From an uncultured Bdellovibrionales bacterium (GTDB lineage: Bacteria; Bdellovibrionota; Bdellovibrionia; Bdellovibrionales; JAMPXM01), in assembly GCA_937927435.1 (NCBI GenBank), contig CALBDW010000140.1, positions 1 to 24,698 on the forward strand: DNA of 24,698 nt, read 5' to 3'. The position numbers and the translations under genes were made by a program. Shown here piece by piece: positions 22,522 through 24,698 of the stretch; within the stretch, counting starts at the first letter, position 1, and the number at the start of each line of letters is the position of its first letter. Under the pieces are notes generated by a model. That model saw nothing but the letters and a program-made list of their open reading frames with translations, was not told where the DNA came from and searched no databases.

Positions 22522-23492
22522 AGGCGATATCGGAACAACCGCATTGCAACCAAAATGACGAGATCTCGATCGATTTCGAAGAGATCAAACATAACGAAAA
22601 GCGCATGTTCTGGGTCTTGATTTTGACCCTCGCCACCATGCTGGTCGAAATCCTGGCCGGTTACTTATACGGTTCAATGGCGCTGTTGGCCGACGGCTAT
22701 CATATGGCTTCCCACGCCGGAGCTCTGGGGATCGCTTACCTCGTCTATCAACTCGCCCGTTCCGAAAAGATCAAGGCTCGGCTCAATTTCGGAACCGGAA
22801 AGCTGCTTTCTCTCGGAGGGTACACGAGTGCTCTTCTTCTTGGTTTGGTGGCGCTTTGGATGGTGGTTGAATCCGTCGAACGGCTTTTGGAGCCGCAAAC
22901 CATCCAGTTTGGCGAAGCGATCGCGGTGGCTGTTCTGGGCCTAGCGGTCAATGTCGTGAGCGCTCTCATTTTAGGGCTTGGTCATAGCCATCATCATGAC
23001 CATGACGGTCACGGGCGTATGCATGAGCATCATCACCACGTGAAAGACCATAACCATAAAAGCGCTCTCGTTCACGTGATTACGGACGCGTTGACGTCGG
23101 TTCTCGCGATCATCGCCCTTTTGTGCGGTCTTTACTTCGATGCCGTTTGGCTTGACCCGGTTATGGGGCTTGTCGGCGCGGCGGTGATCCTGCGTTGGGC
23201 TTACGGTCTCTCCCGGGACACAGCTTGGGAACTGCTCGATGAACGTGTTGCCGAGGTTGACACCGCTGAAATCAAAGCTCGGATTGAAGCGGCTGGCGGG
23301 CGGGTGATCGACTTCCACCTCTGGAAAATTGGTCCTGGAAACCACGCATGCCAGTTGATCGTCGAGGCGCCTGAAACGAAGGGCTCGAGTTATTATCGGC
23401 AGTTTCTTCCGCCGGAAATCTCCGCTTCCGTTCACCTTGTGGTCGAGGAACGCAAATTCGCTGAGCAGTTTATGAGGGGGACTCCGTCATAA
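22518..23492 (+). CDS. dmeF: Cation diffusion facilitator, Co/Ni efflux type
   Basis: 324-residue inner-membrane proton/metal antiporter of the CDF family with six membrane helices. TM2 carries D59, H62 and H66 (LADGYHMASH), and TM5 H186 and D190 (VHVITDALTS), together the transport site; the His at 66 in place of the Asp of zinc-type CDFs fits the Co/Ni (DmeF) clade. Between TM4 and TM5 (residues about 155-180) a cytoplasmic loop has 13 His in 26 residues, a metal-collecting loop. A C-terminal ferredoxin-like domain follows (IEAAGGRVIDFHLWKIG, HACQLIVE). The start ATG overlaps the dmeR TGA by 4 bp; a TTG two codons upstream is less likely. Coupled with dmeR, it is the efflux half of a metal-resistance operon. 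Confidence 0.93.
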   Translation: MKAISEQPHCNQNDEISIDFEEIKHNEKRMFWVLILTLATMLVEILAGYLYGSMALLADGYHMASHAGALGIAYLVYQLARSEKIKARLNFGTGKLLSLGGYTSALLLGLVALWMVVESVERLLEPQTIQFGEAIAVAVLGLAVNVVSALILGLGHSHHHDHDGHGRMHEHHHHVKDHNHKSALVHVITDALTSVLAIIALLCGLYFDAVWLDPVMGLVGAAVILRWAYGLSRDTAWELLDERVAEVDTAEIKARIEAAGGRVIDFHLWKIGPGNHACQLIVEAPETKGSSYYRQFLPPEISASVHLVVEERKFAEQFMRGTPS

Positions 23493-23623
23493 ATGAAAAT
23501 TTTGTGACGATTTATTCTTTCGCTCGTTCAAAACGCGCCGATTGCGCGAGACAGATTTGATCATAAACCAGCTCGGTTTGACGGTGGAAAACTCGTATGG
23601 CATCGACCTCTCGTGGGGGTCGT

Positions 23624-24698
23624 ATGGAACGGATGCTACGAGTTCTCAGCTTTGTGGTCCTTCTCTCATTCATCAGCTCGAGTTCCATTGCGAGCTTGGA
23701 CACTCCAAAACCGCCTGGGGAAAGCGTCCCCGGGGAATATGTCGTTCTCTTGAAAGACACGGTTGCGAGCCGGGATTTAAACGGCTTAAGCCGTAGGCTC
23801 GGAGGAAAAATCGTCCGGCGGATCCGTCCCGATATGGTCGTCCTGAAAAAGGACCGGTTCGAAAGCTCAGAAACGGTACTTCGCAATTTGCGGAAGCTCC
23901 CCGATGTTGAGCTTATCGAGCCGAATTACTACATCACGGCGCAGGCGCTTCCCAACGATCCCCAGCTGTCCGTTGTTTGGGGAATGAAAAACCAACGGAG
24001 CATCGATAAAGACGGGTTGCGAGGAGTCGACGGGGTCGACGTCAGTGCCGAAAGAGCCTGGGATATCACGACCGGCTCGCGAGAGGTGATCGTCGCAGTG
24101 ATCGATACCGGTGTCGATTACAAACACCCCGATCTCGCCGACAATATGTGGGTAAATGAAGCCGAGTTGAATGGCGAGCCTGGAAAAGACGATGACGGTA
24201 ATGGTTACGTCGACGACGTCTACGGCTATAACGTTTTCGACGATAACGGTGACCCTCGTGATGAAAACGGGCACGGAACGCATTGCGCGGGCACGATCGG
24301 AGCGAAAGGGGATAACGGAATTGGCATCGCCGGTTTGAACTGGAACGTGCGCCTAATGGCCGTGAAGTTCATGAACCGTTACGGGTACGGGACCCTGGAA
24401 GGTGCGGTGCGCGCGATCGATTACGCGCAAAAGAACGGAGCGCGAGTTATCAGCAACTCTTATGGCTGGCCACAAGGGTCGGAAATTCTCCGACGTATCG
24501 TGAGCGAAACTCACCAAAGAGGGATCTTGTTCGTCGCGGCGGCCGGAAATATGGGTGCCAACAGCGACGCGGGCTACGTTCTCTATCCGGCGAATTTGCC
24601 GTTGGATAACATTATCTCCGTAGGCGCGGTCAACAACCGCGGCGATCTCGCGTCGTTCTCCAATTACGGACGGAACCGGGTGCACATCGTGGCTCCCG
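23624..24698 (+). CDS. Subtilisin-like secreted protease (S8), C-terminus outside window
   Basis: The frame is open from the ATG at 23624 to the edge (358 codons). Residues 1-24 are a signal peptide (LRVLSFVVLLSFISSSSIAS). About 40-105 is an I9-type inhibitor propeptide (EYVVLLKDT ... ELIEPNYYI). The catalytic domain has D161 (VIDTGVDYKHPDL), H217 (GHGTHCAG) and the oxyanion N309 (AAAGNMGAN); the catalytic Ser lies beyond the window. An Asp/Asn-rich segment (DDDGNGYVDD) before the His probably binds Ca2+. It would be exported and self-activated. GGGGG lies shortly before the ATG; a second ATG three codons on is possible. A fervidolysin/thermitase-like relative, substrate unknown. Confidence 0.93.
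   Translation, partial: MERMLRVLSFVVLLSFISSSSIASLDTPKPPGESVPGEYVVLLKDTVASRDLNGLSRRLGGKIVRRIRPDMVVLKKDRFESSETVLRNLRKLPDVELIEPNYYITAQALPNDPQLSVVWGMKNQRSIDKDGLRGVDGVDVSAERAWDITTGSREVIVAVIDTGVDYKHPDLADNMWVNEAELNGEPGKDDDGNGYVDDVYGYNVFDDNGDPRDENGHGTHCAGTIGAKGDNGIGIAGLNWNVRLMAVKFMNRYGYGTLEGAVRAIDYAQKNGARVISNSYGWPQGSEILRRIVSETHQRGILFVAAAGNMGANSDAGYVLYPANLPLDNIISVGAVNNRGDLASFSNYGRNRVHIVAP

Noticed and set aside
22980..23055. CAT-rich segment as a simple-sequence repeat
   Set aside because: It is the codon pattern of the His-rich loop of DmeF, in frame and expected for the family.

Overview
The window is a dense stretch of bacterial chromosome of moderate to high GC, with short intergenic gaps, Shine-Dalgarno sites of the GGAGG type and frequent GTG/TTG starts. 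Gene content and the flavour of some proteins (an atypical H-Q-N-C lipoprotein-like motif, secreted S1 and S8 proteases, a long acidic coiled-coil membrane protein) suggest a Gram-negative bacterium near the Bdellovibrionota/Oligoflexia. That placement is inference from memory of such genomes. I see no rRNA, tRNA, CRISPR array, insertion sequence or phage gene.

Layout. 1-225 is the 3' end of a ferredoxin gene. 250-8844 holds storage and stress metabolism: a fused trehalose-6-phosphate synthase/phosphatase diverges from a GH15 glucoamylase/trehalase-like hydrolase, followed by polyphosphate kinase (ppk1) and, convergent with it, an exopolyphosphatase (ppx) that lies downstream of a family-5-like uracil-DNA glycosylase and a thioredoxin-like [2Fe-2S] ferredoxin. 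8926-11754 has a secreted trypsin-like protease, an RsmB/NSUN-type RNA m5C methyltransferase and a possible lipoprotein. 11755-16139 has a class I dihydroorotase, a membrane-anchored coiled-coil protein, an 81-residue unknown, a SleB-like secreted cell-wall hydrolase and a small histone-H1-like basic protein. 16111-19281 has a nicotinamidase-like protein, PolX and a beta carbonic anhydrase. 19340-21364 is an operon of two ferritin-like diiron proteins closed by a clear intrinsic terminator. 21574-23492 is a metal-efflux locus: a GDT1/UPF0016 transporter diverging from a dmeR-dmeF (Ni/Co sensor and CDF exporter) operon. 23624 to the edge is a subtilisin-like protease cut off by the window.

How genes work together. 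TPS/TPP and the GH15 enzyme could make and break trehalose or a related alpha-glucan, while Ppk1 and Ppx make and break polyphosphate, so the left part looks like a reserve/stress module. The ferritin-like pair and the dmeRF/GDT1 locus deal with metals or oxidative stress. Most striking are the dmeR control region (a perfect inverted repeat around a C-tract, overlapping a near-consensus promoter and abutting a start codon with no Shine-Dalgarno site), a nicotinamidase whose catalytic Asp is His, and the tandem ferritin-like pair. I did not find a clearly new multi-gene defence or mobile system. Several annotated starts differ from the longest reading frame; the reasons are in each entry.
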